Shown: positions 39,905 through 49,101 of the stretch, piece after piece | Numbering within the stretch: position 1 is the stretch's first letter | Layout of the letters: each line of letters starts with the position of its first letter | Assembly: GCA_910575665.1 (NCBI GenBank) | Contig: CAJTFB010000030.1 | Coordinates: forward strand, 1 to 51,433 | Origin: Eubacteriaceae bacterium | GTDB taxonomy: Bacteria > Bacillota > Clostridia > Lachnospirales > Lachnospiraceae | DNA length: 51,433 nt | Direction: 5' to 3' | The notes under the pieces: generated by a model | The model's database searches: none | What the model was told of the DNA's origin: nothing | What the model saw: only the letters and a program-made list of their open reading frames with translations | Made by a program: the position numbers and the translations under genes

Positions 39905-40285
39905 ATGGTTAAAATTGCACTTATTGGCATCGCCGGAATGATACTGGCGGTGGTCGTTGGCGGCATGAGAAGGGATATTGGGATCTGGATCACCATTGTT
40001 TCCGGGATTATCATATTCTTTTTTGGGATCAGCCGGTTTGAGTATGTGGTGGACATGTTTCACAATCTGGCAGACTATATCGGCATCCATGAAACCTACA
40101 TAAAAATAATACTGAAAATGATAGGTATCGCTTATTTGTCCGAATTTACCGCGGCGATCTGCCGGGATGCCGGACAGAATGCCATCGCCGGGCAGGTGGA
40201 TTTTTTTGGGAAGATGAGCATGATCGTGGTGAGCCTTCCGGTGCTGCAGTCACTGCTGGAGACCATCGGGGAGGTGCTGCCTTGA
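39905..40285 (+). CDS. spoIIIAD: Stage III sporulation protein AD
   Basis: The 126-residue protein has several membrane helices, starting MVKIALIGIAGMILAVVVGG and including GIWITIVSGIIIFFFG. It also contains the typical SEFTAAICRDAGQNAIAGQV segment of SpoIIIAD, which is homologous to SpoIIIAC. GGGAG lies before ATG 39905. The stop overlaps the spoIIIAE start (TGATG). Confidence 0.93.
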   Translation: MVKIALIGIAGMILAVVVGGMRRDIGIWITIVSGIIIFFFGISRFEYVVDMFHNLADYIGIHETYIKIILKMIGIAYLSEFTAAICRDAGQNAIAGQVDFFGKMSMIVVSLPVLQSLLETIGEVLP

Positions 40286-41463
40286 TGAGATGGAAAATAT
40301 TCGGCATTTTCCTGTGTCTGCTTGTGGCAGCCGGGATGGGAATTTCATGTTCTGGCAGTCGGGAGGCGAAGGCGGTTTCTGGCGATCCGGCATTATCTTC
40401 TGAAGATATCAGGAACAGGATCTATGACAGTATTCCTCTGCAGGAGGTAGAAGAGGTCCTGCAGGATATGAAGGAGGATGAGGTGGATTTTTCCATTCGG
40501 GAATATGTGGATCGGGTGCTGGCAGGGGAGGGAGAGCTCTCTCTGGCGGGGATGGAAAGCTATGTGAGAAATTACATTGTTCATCAGTTTGAGGCAAACC
40601 GGAAAACCTTTTTGCGTTTGATTCTGTTTGGTATATTGTCCGGCGTCTTCCTGAATTTTTCTTCCACCATGTATGAAAAGCAGATGGGAGAGACCGGATT
40701 TCAGATCATATATTTTCTTGTTGTCACCATTATGGTCACCGGCTTTTTTTCCGTAACCCAGGTGGCGGGGGATGTGCTGGCTGACATCATACAATTTATG
40801 AATGCACTGATCCCGTCATTTTCCGTGGCGCTCACCTGGAGTTCCGGCAGCGCCACCTCCATGGCATTTTATCAGACTGCACTTCTTGCCATCGGTGTGG
40901 CAGAAAGTGTATTGATCCGGGTGTTTGTTCCTATGGTGCAGGTGTATTTTCTGGTCAGTATCATGAACCCGCTGGCAGACTGGCGCTTTACCAAATTTGC
41001 TTCCTTATTAAGAGGGCTTGTAAGGATCGGGACGAAGACGCTTCTGGCGATATTGATCGGCCATCAGGGGATTCAGGGGTTGATCATGCCGGCGCTGGAT
41101 GGTGTAAAAAGAAGTACTGTGTTTCGGACGGCCAGCAGCCTGCCTGGGGTGGGAAACCTGTTTGGCGGTGTGACAGATACCGTGATCGGCACCGGAGTAC
41201 TGATCAAAAGCGCCATCGGTGTGGGGGGATTGATCGCGGTATGTGTAATCTGTATCGCACCGATCCTTAAACTTGGAGTGTTTACCGTGGTTTACCGCGG
41301 GCTTGCCGCCTTTGCCCAGCCGGTGACAGACCGAAGGATCGTCTCGGTATTTCAGAGCACCGCCGACAGCGGCAGACTATTGCTTCATATCGTCTTCATG
41401 ACCGCGGTGATGTTTCTGGTCACTCTGACGATCATTATCGCGGCCACCAACCGCATTCAGTGA
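40285..41463 (+). CDS. spoIIIAE: Stage III sporulation protein AE
   Basis: The 392-residue polytopic protein has an N-terminal signal-like helix (FGIFLCLLVAAGMGISC), an extracytoplasmic helical segment (LSSEDIRNRIYDSIPLQEV) and then eight or so membrane helices. Family blocks include LIPSFSVALTWSSGSATS, MNPLADWRFTKFASLL, GTKTLLAILIGHQGIQG and AIGVGGLIAVCVICIAP. This is the largest membrane subunit of the SpoIIIA complex. The start ATG 40285 overlaps the spoIIIAD stop and follows GGAGG; the TTG at 40282 is less likely. Confidence 0.94.
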   Translation: MRWKIFGIFLCLLVAAGMGISCSGSREAKAVSGDPALSSEDIRNRIYDSIPLQEVEEVLQDMKEDEVDFSIREYVDRVLAGEGELSLAGMESYVRNYIVHQFEANRKTFLRLILFGILSGVFLNFSSTMYEKQMGETGFQIIYFLVVTIMVTGFFSVTQVAGDVLADIIQFMNALIPSFSVALTWSSGSATSMAFYQTALLAIGVAESVLIRVFVPMVQVYFLVSIMNPLADWRFTKFASLLRGLVRIGTKTLLAILIGHQGIQGLIMPALDGVKRSTVFRTASSLPGVGNLFGGVTDTVIGTGVLIKSAIGVGGLIAVCVICIAPILKLGVFTVVYRGLAAFAQPVTDRRIVSVFQSTADSGRLLLHIVFMTAVMFLVTLTIIIAATNRIQ

Positions 41464-41475
41464 AAGGAGAAAGAC

Positions 41476-41802
41476 ATGGATACCATATTAGTGACAGTGA
41501 AACACGTGGCAATTTTTGTTCTGGTGTTTTCCATTATTTCAAATCTGTTTTCCGGATCCAGTTATCATCGGTATTTTCGCTTTGTGGAAGGATTGATGAT
41601 CATCATTCTTGTCATGACGCCGTTGTTTGCCTGGTTTACCAGTGAAAATTTTCTCGATGAGTGTCTGGATGGCCATATTTTTGAACTGGAAAATGGATTT
41701 CAGGAAGACGAGCTCCGTATGATCGGGGAGGAAAGAGAAAATCTGCTAAGGGAAGGATCCCAGGCGGGCGCAGGGGAGGAGGAATACCGTGAGACCAGAT
41801 GA
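41476..41802 (+). CDS. spoIIIAF: Stage III sporulation protein AF, short form
   Basis: At 108 residues this is about half the length of the Bacillus protein. The two membrane helices (VKHVAIFVLVFSIISNLFSG and GLMIIILVMTPLFAWF) are present and the SYHRYFRFVEGL segment between them is typical. Only ~45 charged residues follow, so the ring-building C-terminal domain known in Bacillus SpoIIIAF appears to be absent. RBS AAAGGAGA precedes ATG. The end overlaps the start of spoIIIAG by 14 bases. No frameshift that would extend it was found. Confidence 0.8.
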   Translation: MDTILVTVKHVAIFVLVFSIISNLFSGSSYHRYFRFVEGLMIIILVMTPLFAWFTSENFLDECLDGHIFELENGFQEDELRMIGEERENLLREGSQAGAGEEEYRETR

Positions 41803-42334
41803 GTGGAAAGACCGGCTGGGGGAGTTGGTGCAGAAGGCAGGGATATTTAAGATCATCATTGTGATCCTGTCGGGAATCCTGCTGATCTTCCTTTCCTGGG
41901 GAGGGATGTCGGAAAAAGAGGCGCCGCGGGAGGAAAAGGAAACCGTGGCCGGGACAGGGACGGAACAGGGAAATGACCTGCTGAGTTACCAGGCGCGGAT
42001 GGAGGAACAGGTGGAAGATATCCTGGGCCGGGCAGAGGGCATCGATGATGTGGATGTCATGATCACGCTCCGGGCCTCCAGGGAGAAGGTGACACTGAAG
42101 GATAATAAAAGGGATGCGGATAAAAGTGAGGAGGAGTCGGTTCTGACGGAGGATGAAAATAAAAATACCTCTCCTTATGTCATCCAGGAGGTGGAGCCGG
42201 AGATTGAGGGAATTCTCGTGGTCTGCGCGGGAGGTGACAATCCTTCCATACAGAGAGAAATTATAGCTGGGATTTCTGCATTATTTCCCGTGGAGAGTCA
42301 TAAAATTAAAGTAATGAAAAGTAAGGAAAAGTAA
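41789..42334 (+). CDS. spoIIIAG: Stage III sporulation protein AG
   Basis: The 181-residue protein has one N-terminal membrane helix (IFKIIIVILSGILLIFLSW) and a secretin-like ring-building domain. The pattern is MEEQVEDILGRAEGIDDVDVMITL ... VIQEVEPEIEGILVVC ... PSIQREIIAGISALF ... HKIKVMK. SpoIIIAG forms a large ring in the intermembrane space. The start is GTG 41789 after GGAGGA, inside the end of spoIIIAF. Confidence 0.92.
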   Translation: MRPDEWKDRLGELVQKAGIFKIIIVILSGILLIFLSWGGMSEKEAPREEKETVAGTGTEQGNDLLSYQARMEEQVEDILGRAEGIDDVDVMITLRASREKVTLKDNKRDADKSEEESVLTEDENKNTSPYVIQEVEPEIEGILVVCAGGDNPSIQREIIAGISALFPVESHKIKVMKSKEK

Positions 42335-42346
42335 GGAGGCAAAGTA

Positions 42347-43024
42347 GTGAAGAAACTATTGAGAAAAAATCAGATTATTATAACGGCGCTGGTTGTCATG
42401 GTTGCTCTTGCTGGATATTTAAGTCTTACGGATGAGGAAGATCTTGCTGTGGGCGTACTGAACCAGTCAGAGCAGGCGGCAGGCGGCGAAGGAAAGGATG
42501 CGGCAGAGAACGTGGCGGCGGAAAACGGAACTGGCTCGGCAGTTCAAGATGATACCGTGGCAGATATCTCCGACGAAGATGTGGCTGCGGAGGAGAAAAA
42601 ATCGGATAACGAAGTTTCTTCAAAAGAAAATGCCGGAGAAGCAGTGCTGGTAAGTAATACTGTCACCGGTGATTACTTTGAGGCCGCAAAGCTTTCCAGA
42701 GAACAGACACGGGCCAAGAACAAAGAAACACTCTTAGAGTTGGTAAACAGCAACACTGCCTCGGAAGCACAAAAAGAAAAGGCGATGAATGAGATCGTGG
42801 CGATGACGGCCATCAATGAAAAGGAGACTGCTACAGAGAATCTCCTGGCAGCAAAAGGATTTCAGGATGTGGTGGTGACCATCGTAGATGACAGCGTGGA
42901 TGTAATCGTAAATGCAGAAAGCCTGAAAGAACAGCAGATTGCCCAGATCGAAGACGTGGTAAAACGTAAACTTGAATGCGCATCGGACAAAATTGTTATT
43001 TCTCCTGTTGGCAAAAAAGGATGA
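42347..43024 (+). CDS. spoIIIAH: Stage III sporulation protein AH
   Basis: The 225-residue protein has an N-terminal helix (IIITALVVMVALAGYLSL), a low-complexity acidic linker and a YscJ/FliF-like ring-building domain (YFEAAKLSREQTRAKNKETL, DVVVTIVDDSVDVIV, IAQIEDVVKRKLECASDKIV). In sporulating cells SpoIIIAH binds forespore SpoIIQ across the space. The start is GTG after AGGAGG. It is the last gene of the sporulation operon. Confidence 0.93.
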   Translation: MKKLLRKNQIIITALVVMVALAGYLSLTDEEDLAVGVLNQSEQAAGGEGKDAAENVAAENGTGSAVQDDTVADISDEDVAAEEKKSDNEVSSKENAGEAVLVSNTVTGDYFEAAKLSREQTRAKNKETLLELVNSNTASEAQKEKAMNEIVAMTAINEKETATENLLAAKGFQDVVVTIVDDSVDVIVNAESLKEQQIAQIEDVVKRKLECASDKIVISPVGKKG

Positions 43025-43066
43025 GTGTGATAAAATGAACGTAAAACGATAAATGAGGTGACAAAT

Positions 43067-43435
43067 ATGGCAAAAGATGTATTTGGTACAGAAAGCAGCA
43101 TTGGAGAAGTTCAGATCGCCAGCGAAGTGATTACTGCCATCGCCGGTATTTCTGCTTCTGAAGTGGAAGGAATCGAGTCCATGGTAGGAAGCGGTGTCGG
43201 AGATATCGTAGGAAAGCTTGGCGGAAAGAGCAATTCCAAGGGTGTTAAGGTAAATATCACCGATGATAAAGCAGAATTGGATGTCGCAGTCAATGTGAGA
43301 TTTGGATATAGTATACCGAAAGTATCGGCAAAGGTACAGGAAAAAGTTTCCCAGGCAGTCAGCAGTATGACAGGTCTGGAAGTGACGAGAGTAAATGTAA
43401 GAGTGGCAGGAATTGCGGCAGCAGATCCGGAATGA
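43067..43435 (+). CDS. Asp23/Gls24 family envelope stress protein
   Basis: The 122-residue protein has the family core: IASEVITAIAGISASEVEGI, then VKVNITDDKAELDVAVNVRFG, IPKVSAKVQEKVSQAVSSMT and VTRVNVRVAGI. It is related to YqhY/YloU of Bacillus; a yqhY-like gene beside nusB is common and has been tied to fatty-acid/envelope balance. RBS GAGGTG precedes ATG 43067; the GTG at 43058 lies inside that site. Confidence 0.9.
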   Translation: MAKDVFGTESSIGEVQIASEVITAIAGISASEVEGIESMVGSGVGDIVGKLGGKSNSKGVKVNITDDKAELDVAVNVRFGYSIPKVSAKVQEKVSQAVSSMTGLEVTRVNVRVAGIAAADPE

Positions 43436-43442
43436 GACGTAA

Positions 43443-43467
43443 GGGGCGGTGCATATCATCGCCCTTT
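43443..43467 (+). terminator. Weak hairpin after the Asp23-family gene
   Basis: GGGGCG and CGCCC with an ~11-base loop, followed by TTTG. It may act as an attenuator rather than a full stop. Confidence 0.35.
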
Positions 43468-43547
43468 GTGCCAGTTTGGCTTGACGGCGGGTTGAAATTC
43501 GTGCCGATAAGCCAGGTGAAAAAATAAACGCAGAAATGAGAGAAAAT

Positions 43548-43943
43548 ATGACCAGAAGAGAAGTCAGGGAGCAGCTTTTTGTGCTGCTTTTCCAGAAAGA
43601 GTTTTATGCAGAAAATGAATTTGAAGAGCAGATGGACACCTACTTTGAGACCCATGATTTTGGAGAAGAGCAGGAGGCTGTAAAGGAGCGGCTGGAAAGT
43701 ATTTGTGAAAAGCTGACTGAGATTGATGAGCAGATATCCACCCATTCCAGGGGCTGGAAGCTGGACCGGATCGGCAAGGAAGAGCTTGCGATTCTCCGGC
43801 TGGCGGTCTACGAAGTGATCTTTGACGAAGAGATCCCTGTGGGAGTGGCGATCAACGAGGCGGTAGAGCTTGGGAAAAAATATGGCGCCGAGGGCGGTGC
43901 AGCATTTATCAACGGGATGTTAGGAAATATTGCAGATGAATAG
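43548..43943 (+). CDS. nusB: Transcription antitermination factor NusB
   Basis: NusB binds boxA RNA with NusE/S10 and supports rRNA antitermination. The 131-residue all-helical product opens with the typical MTRREVREQLFVLLFQKEF. It ends with ILRLAVYEVIFDEEIPVGVAINEAVELGKKYG, split as LAVYEVIFDEEIPVGVAINE and AVELGKKYGAEGG, followed by FINGMLGNIADE. ATG 43548 (GAGAG six bases upstream) matches the family start better than ATG 43536. The end overlaps xseA. Confidence 0.95.
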   Translation: MTRREVREQLFVLLFQKEFYAENEFEEQMDTYFETHDFGEEQEAVKERLESICEKLTEIDEQISTHSRGWKLDRIGKEELAILRLAVYEVIFDEEIPVGVAINEAVELGKKYGAEGGAAFINGMLGNIADE

Positions 43944-45156
43944 AGGACAAGTTTATTCGGTATCAGCGATCAATCAGTATATTAAAAATATGTTTTCAAA
44001 GGAATATGCCCTGTCGGTCGTCTTTGTAAAAGGGGAGATCTCAAATTGCAAATACCACAGCTCTGGGCATATTTATTTTACATTAAAAGATTCTGCTTCC
44101 GCTCTGGGCTGCGTCATGTTTGCCGGAGACCGCAGAGGGTTGGATTTTCGGCTGTCTGACGGTCAGGCGGTGATCATAGGCGGGACCATCAGCGTCTATG
44201 AGAGAGATGGAAGATATCAGCTGTATGCCAAGAAAATCACTCTGGCGGGAGAGGGAGCTCTCTATGAAAGATATGAACAGCTGAAAAAGAAATTAGAACA
44301 GAAGGGTTATTTTGATGAAGCCCATAAAAAACCAATTCCTTCCTATGTAAAGAAAGTTGGCATTGTCACAGCGGATACCGGGGCGGCGATCCAGGATATC
44401 CGAAATATCTCAGCCAGAAGAAATCCCTATGTCCAGCTGATCCTGTATCCGGCGAAGGTACAGGGTGATGGAGCCAGTGATACCATTGTAAAAGGAATCC
44501 AGACATTGGATCATGCCAGGGTGGATGTGATTATCGTCGGGCGGGGCGGCGGCTCCATCGAGGACCTGTGGGCGTTCAACGAGGAAAATACCGCCCAGGC
44601 GATCTATGAATGCGCTACGCCTATCATATCCGCAGTGGGACATGAGACGGATACCACCATTGCCGACTATGTGGCAGACCTGCGTGCTCCCACGCCCTCA
44701 GCGGCGGCAGAGCTGGCAGTATATGATGTCAGGCTGGTGCTGGAAACTCTTTCTGGGTGTAAGGACCGGCTGATCCGCGCCATATTTGACCGCATCGACG
44801 ATGCCAGACAGGAACTTGCTTTCCGGGAACGGCAGCTGAAGGTGCTGAATCCGTCCCAGCAGGTGCTGCAGAAACGCCAGTATGTGGCGGATATGGAGGA
44901 CAAGCTCACAGGGCTGATGAACCGGATGCTGGAGGATAAAAGATACCGGCTGCAGCTGCTGGCGGGGAAATTGGACGGTATGTCCCCGCTGAAACGTCTG
45001 GAAAGTGGTTTTGCCTATTTTACCGATCTGGAGGGCAACCGGATTGAGAGCGTAAAGAAATTGGAGCCAGGGAACGAGGTGGATATCACCCTGGCGGACG
45101 GGCGTGTCCGGGCGGAAATAAAAGAAGTGTTTGAAACAGCGGCGTGGCGGGAATAA
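43936..45156 (+). CDS. xseA: Exodeoxyribonuclease VII large subunit
   Basis: The 406-residue product has an N-terminal OB-fold (VYSVSAINQYIKNMF, GEISNCKYHSSGHIYFTLKD) and the XseA catalytic core: KVGIVTADTGAAIQDI, IIVGRGGGSIEDLWAFNEE, SAVGHETDTTIADYVADLRA and PTPSAAAELAV. A helical tail and the GFAYFTDLEGN region follow. With XseB it degrades single-stranded DNA to oligonucleotides. The start is ATG 43936, overlapping the nusB stop and nine bases after AGGAA. Confidence 0.96.
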   Translation: MNRGQVYSVSAINQYIKNMFSKEYALSVVFVKGEISNCKYHSSGHIYFTLKDSASALGCVMFAGDRRGLDFRLSDGQAVIIGGTISVYERDGRYQLYAKKITLAGEGALYERYEQLKKKLEQKGYFDEAHKKPIPSYVKKVGIVTADTGAAIQDIRNISARRNPYVQLILYPAKVQGDGASDTIVKGIQTLDHARVDVIIVGRGGGSIEDLWAFNEENTAQAIYECATPIISAVGHETDTTIADYVADLRAPTPSAAAELAVYDVRLVLETLSGCKDRLIRAIFDRIDDARQELAFRERQLKVLNPSQQVLQKRQYVADMEDKLTGLMNRMLEDKRYRLQLLAGKLDGMSPLKRLESGFAYFTDLEGNRIESVKKLEPGNEVDITLADGRVRAEIKEVFETAAWRE

Positions 45157-45191
45157 ATGTATATAACAGGTGAAGAAAGGCAGGTTTCAGG

Positions 45192-45392
45192 ATGGAACTG
45201 GAAGAGATCATAGAGCGGCTGGAGCAGACCGTGGAACAGATGGAGAGCGAACCATTGTCCCTGGAAGAAGCATATAAGACATTTTCCCAGGGAATGAAGC
45301 TGGTGGTGCAGGGAAATAAAGCCATTGACAAGGTGGAAAAGAAGATTGAGATTCTGATGAAAAAGGATATAGATGGTGAAGAAGATGAATGA
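45192..45392 (+). CDS. xseB: Exodeoxyribonuclease VII small subunit
   Basis: The 66-residue helical protein has the XseB signature: LEEIIERLEQTVEQMES, PLSLEEAYKTFSQGMKL and a second amphipathic helix (KVEKKIEIL). It coats the XseA helical arms. Its end overlaps the start of the polyprenyl synthase gene. Confidence 0.94.
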   Translation: MELEEIIERLEQTVEQMESEPLSLEEAYKTFSQGMKLVVQGNKAIDKVEKKIEILMKKDIDGEEDE

Positions 45393-46275
45393 TTTTGAGC
45401 AAAGCATGGCTGAGAGGGTGCAGAGGGCAGAGCAGATTTTGGACCGTTATCTGCCGGCAGAAGAAGGGTATCAGAAAACCATTTTTGAAGCGGTGAATTA
45501 CAGTGTGAGAGCAGGAGGCAAGAGGCTGCGCCCTATCCTGATGCGGGAAGTCTACGAGATGTGTGGCGGAACCGATTCCCAGGTGATCGAGCCATTTATG
45601 GCGGCATTGGAGATGATCCATACCTACTCGCTGGTGCACGATGATCTTCCGGCGATGGATAATGATGATTACCGCCGGGGCATGCTGACCACCCACAAAA
45701 AATTCGGAGAGGACATGGGGATCCTTGCCGGGGATGCTCTTTTAAATTATGCCTACGAGACTGCTTTTAAAGCATTTGTCAGCGGGAGCACAGACCGGGT
45801 GGCGGAAGCGCTCCGGGTTCTGAGTCGGAAAGCGGGGATGTATGGCATGGTGGGCGGACAGGTTGTGGATGTGGAAGAAAATGGAAAATTTGTGGATGAA
45901 GCTACACTCCTTTTTGTATATGAGACAAAAACCTCTGCCCTGTTAGAGGCGGCCTTTATGATTGGCGGGATTCTGGCGGGAGCTTCTCAGGAACAGATCC
46001 AGAGTCTGGAGCTGTCAGCGAAGAAGCTTGGGATTGCCTTTCAGATTCAGGATGATATTCTGGATGTGGTGGGGGATGAAGAGAAGTTAGGAAAGCCGGT
46101 TCATTCCGATGAGCGCAACGAGAAATCTACTTTTGCAGCCATCCATGGCATTCAAAAATCGTCGGAGAAGGTAAAGGAATACACCGAAGAGGCACTGGAG
46201 ATACTGGCGCCCTTTCCAGGGGATAAAGCTTTTCTGGAGGAATGCATGGGCTGGCTGACAAAACGCGATAAATAA
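45385..46275 (+). CDS. ispA: Farnesyl/geranyl diphosphate synthase
   Basis: This chain-elongating trans-prenyl synthase condenses IPP with allylic diphosphates. The first aspartate-rich motif is VHDDLPAMDNDDYRRG and the second is FQIQDDILDVVGDEEKLGK; GGKRLRPIL (IPP binding) and MGILAGDALLNYA are also present. The length of 296 residues is typical of the FPP type. The start is ATG 45385, overlapping the xseB stop (ATGAATGA); ATG 45373 is an in-frame alternative with AAGGA five bases upstream. It lies directly before dxs, as in many Firmicutes. Confidence 0.93.
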   Translation: MNDFEQSMAERVQRAEQILDRYLPAEEGYQKTIFEAVNYSVRAGGKRLRPILMREVYEMCGGTDSQVIEPFMAALEMIHTYSLVHDDLPAMDNDDYRRGMLTTHKKFGEDMGILAGDALLNYAYETAFKAFVSGSTDRVAEALRVLSRKAGMYGMVGGQVVDVEENGKFVDEATLLFVYETKTSALLEAAFMIGGILAGASQEQIQSLELSAKKLGIAFQIQDDILDVVGDEEKLGKPVHSDERNEKSTFAAIHGIQKSSEKVKEYTEEALEILAPFPGDKAFLEECMGWLTKRDK

Positions 46276-46293
46276 TTTGAAAAGGTGAAAACT

Positions 46294-48228
46294 GTGGGCA
46301 CTTTACTGAAAACGATTGAAAAAGAAAATGATATCAAAAAGATAGCGCCTGAGGATTACCGCAGGCTTGCCAAGGAGATCCGTGTCCGTCTGGTGAAGAG
46401 CATCAGCCGCACCGGGGGACATCTGGCGTCGAACCTGGGAGCGGTGGAACTGACGATGGCGCTTCATCTGTTCCTTGATTTTCCGAAGGACAAACTGATC
46501 TGGGATGTGGGGCACCAGGCCTATGTGCATAAGCTTCTTACGGGAAGGAACAAAATGTTTGGTACCCTGCGGAAGTTGGACGGAATCAGCGGTTTCCCCA
46601 AGGTAAGCGAGAACCCGGCGGATACTTTTAATACCGGACACAGTTCCACCTCACTTTCCCTAGCACTAGGTATGGCAAAGGCGAGAGACATCCAGGGTGG
46701 AGATGAAAAGGTGGTGGCTGTGATCGGAGATGGCGCTTTGTCCGGTGGGATGGCATTGGAGGCGCTGAACAACGCGGAGCCTCTCAAATCCAACCTGATC
46801 ATCGTACTCAATGACAATAAAATGTCTATTTCCAAAAATGTGGGCGGCATGTCAAACTATCTCGGTAAAATGCGTACCAATCAGAAATATAATAACTTGA
46901 AGATAAATATCGAAGAGCGTCTCGACCGGATCCCTAACGTGGGGATTTCTATGGCGGAGACCATAAAGAACGCCAAGAATTCCCTGAAACATCTCCTAGT
47001 GCCTGGGATGCTGTTTGAGGAGATGGGAATCATTTATGTGGGGCCCATTGACGGGCATAATATAAAGGATATGCTGGAAGCATTCCGGGCAGCGGCACGG
47101 ATTAAAAATCGCCCGGTGCTGGTGCATGTGGTGACGAAGAAAGGAAAGGGGTATCTTCCCGCGGAGAACAATCCATCTGCCTTCCACGGAGTGGGGCGTT
47201 TTCTGCCGAAGACGGGAGAGATCGAGGAGACTGGAGGGAGAACCTACACGGATGTATTTGGAGATTGGATGGTAAAAAAGGGAAAGCAATGTCCAGAACT
47301 CGTGTCTGTATGCGCCGCCATGCCCGACGGAACTGGAGTGAAAGAATTCGCATTGAAGTATCCAGGGCGGTTTTTCGATGTGGGAATCGCGGAAGAGCAT
47401 GCGGTGACTTTTGCCGCTGGACTGATGGCAGGCGGAATGCGGCCAGTGGTGTCCATTTATTCCACCTTTTTACAGAGGGCTTATGATCAGTTAATTCATG
47501 ATATCTGTCTGAATGAGTTGCCGGTTATCTTCGCGGTAGATCGCAGCGGAATTGTGGGACGGGACGGCGATACCCATCAGGGTATTTTCGATATCTCCTA
47601 TCTCACCTCGATTCCCAATATGACAGTGCTCTCACCGATGAGTGGTAGAGAGCTGGAGCAGTGCTTGGATTTTGCCTATGACCATAATGGACCGGTAGCA
47701 GTGCGGTATCCGAGAGGGGATATTTATGAAGAAGGCAGAGAAGAAATCATCTGTGAAAAGCACTGGGAACTGGGACGCGCCCGGATCCTGATGGTGCGAG
47801 GAAGATTGCTGGAAGAAAAGGAAGAGGCGGACCCAGGGCAGATCAAAGGGGATGCGGTGCTTTTTGCTGTGGGAAATATGACGAAGACAGCGCTGGATGT
47901 GGGGCGTTTGTTACAGGAAAAGAACATTTATTGTACCGTGATAAATATGAGGTTTGTAAAACCTTTTGACAAGGAATTGCTGCTGGATCTGGTGCGTTCC
48001 CACCAAATGGTGGCAACGCTGGAGGATAATGTAAAAAATGGAGGGTTTGGTCAGCAGGCGGAGGCGCTATTCGTGGACGAAGGATGTGTGCCGGAGATAT
48101 TTCTGAATTGTTCCATTGATGACTGTTTTGTGGAACATGGAGCCCCGGAGGAACTGTATGAAAGACTGGAAATGGATGCGAGGAGTGTCGCAGAAAAGAT
48201 TGAAAGAATGCTTAGAGAACATGTGTAA
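46294..48228 (+). CDS. dxs: 1-deoxy-D-xylulose-5-phosphate synthase
   Basis: This is the first enzyme of the MEP isoprenoid pathway (pyruvate plus glyceraldehyde 3-phosphate), thiamine-diphosphate dependent. Key segments are GHSSTSLSLALGMAKA, the TPP/Mg motif GDGALSGGMALEALNN...LNDN, GIAEEHAVTFAAG with the catalytic Glu (consensus AEQHAVT), DRSGIVGRDGDTHQG, and VRYPRGD. The length of about 644 residues is slightly above the family average owing to a small insert near EEKEEADPGQIKGD. The start is GTG 46294, eight bases after AAAGG; the GTG at 46285 overlaps that ribosome site. Confidence 0.96.
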   Translation: MGTLLKTIEKENDIKKIAPEDYRRLAKEIRVRLVKSISRTGGHLASNLGAVELTMALHLFLDFPKDKLIWDVGHQAYVHKLLTGRNKMFGTLRKLDGISGFPKVSENPADTFNTGHSSTSLSLALGMAKARDIQGGDEKVVAVIGDGALSGGMALEALNNAEPLKSNLIIVLNDNKMSISKNVGGMSNYLGKMRTNQKYNNLKINIEERLDRIPNVGISMAETIKNAKNSLKHLLVPGMLFEEMGIIYVGPIDGHNIKDMLEAFRAAARIKNRPVLVHVVTKKGKGYLPAENNPSAFHGVGRFLPKTGEIEETGGRTYTDVFGDWMVKKGKQCPELVSVCAAMPDGTGVKEFALKYPGRFFDVGIAEEHAVTFAAGLMAGGMRPVVSIYSTFLQRAYDQLIHDICLNELPVIFAVDRSGIVGRDGDTHQGIFDISYLTSIPNMTVLSPMSGRELEQCLDFAYDHNGPVAVRYPRGDIYEEGREEIICEKHWELGRARILMVRGRLLEEKEEADPGQIKGDAVLFAVGNMTKTALDVGRLLQEKNIYCTVINMRFVKPFDKELLLDLVRSHQMVATLEDNVKNGGFGQQAEALFVDEGCVPEIFLNCSIDDCFVEHGAPEELYERLEMDARSVAEKIERMLREHV

Positions 48229-48251
48229 CAATCGCGTGAATGGAGAAAAGG

Positions 48252-49088
48252 ATGAAAGAGAGACTGGATGTACTACTGGTGAACCAAGGTATGGTAGAAT
48301 CTAGAGAAAAGGCAAAGGCAGTGATCATGACAGGAAATGTCTTTGTGAATGACCAGAGAGAGGACAAGGCTGGGCAAAAGTTTCCGGAAGAGGTATGCAT
48401 CGAGATACGGGGGAAAAAGCTAAAGTTTGTCAGTCGGGGCGGCTACAAACTGGACAAGGCAATATCAGTATTTCCGATCGAATTAAAGGATCAGGTCTGT
48501 ATGGATGTGGGAGCTTCTACGGGTGGATTTACAGATTGTATGCTTCAGAATGGGGCGGCTTTTGTCTATGCGGTGGATGTGGGGACCAATCAGTTGGCCT
48601 GGAAGTTGCGTCAGGATGAGCGGGTGAGATCCATGGAAAAGACCAATATCCGTTATGTGACGCCAGAGGACATCGGTGAATTGGTAGATTTTGTATCTAT
48701 TGATGTGGCATTTATTTCTCTTACCAAGGTGCTGGAACCAGTAAAAGCTTTGATGAAGGAAGGGGCATCGATGGTGTGCCTGATCAAGCCGCAGTTTGAG
48801 GCGGGCAGAGAAAAGGTGGGCAAAAAGGGAGTTGTCAGAGATCCCGCTGTGCACCGAGACGTGATCGAGAGCATTATTTCATACGCTGGGAGTCTGGGAT
48901 TTACGATCTGTGGTCTGGATTTTTCCCCGATCCGCGGACCCGAAGGTAATATTGAATATCTTCTATATATAAAGAAGGACAATCAGGAGTTTGGGGGAAT
49001 ATCCCAGGTACAAGAAGAGGAAATCCGACAGATCGTGGAGGATGCCCAGGAACATGCGGTAAAACATGCCGGGGATCTAGATGTTTGA
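48252..49088 (+). CDS. tlyA: TlyA-family rRNA 2'-O-methyltransferase
   Basis: The 278-residue protein has an N-terminal S4 RNA-binding domain (RLDVLLVNQGMVESREKAKA, GGYKLDKAI) and an RrmJ-like Rossmann methyltransferase domain (MDVGASTGGFTDCMLQNGA, SIDVAFISLTKVL, CLIKPQFEAGREKVGKKGVV). TlyA methylates ribosomal cytidines and is often mislabelled haemolysin. The start is ATG 48252, six bases after GGAG; ATG 48240 is in-frame but begins at that site. Confidence 0.93.
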   Translation: MKERLDVLLVNQGMVESREKAKAVIMTGNVFVNDQREDKAGQKFPEEVCIEIRGKKLKFVSRGGYKLDKAISVFPIELKDQVCMDVGASTGGFTDCMLQNGAAFVYAVDVGTNQLAWKLRQDERVRSMEKTNIRYVTPEDIGELVDFVSIDVAFISLTKVLEPVKALMKEGASMVCLIKPQFEAGREKVGKKGVVRDPAVHRDVIESIISYAGSLGFTICGLDFSPIRGPEGNIEYLLYIKKDNQEFGGISQVQEEEIRQIVEDAQEHAVKHAGDLDV

Positions 49089-49101
49089 TGGAGGTGCAAC
49101 A

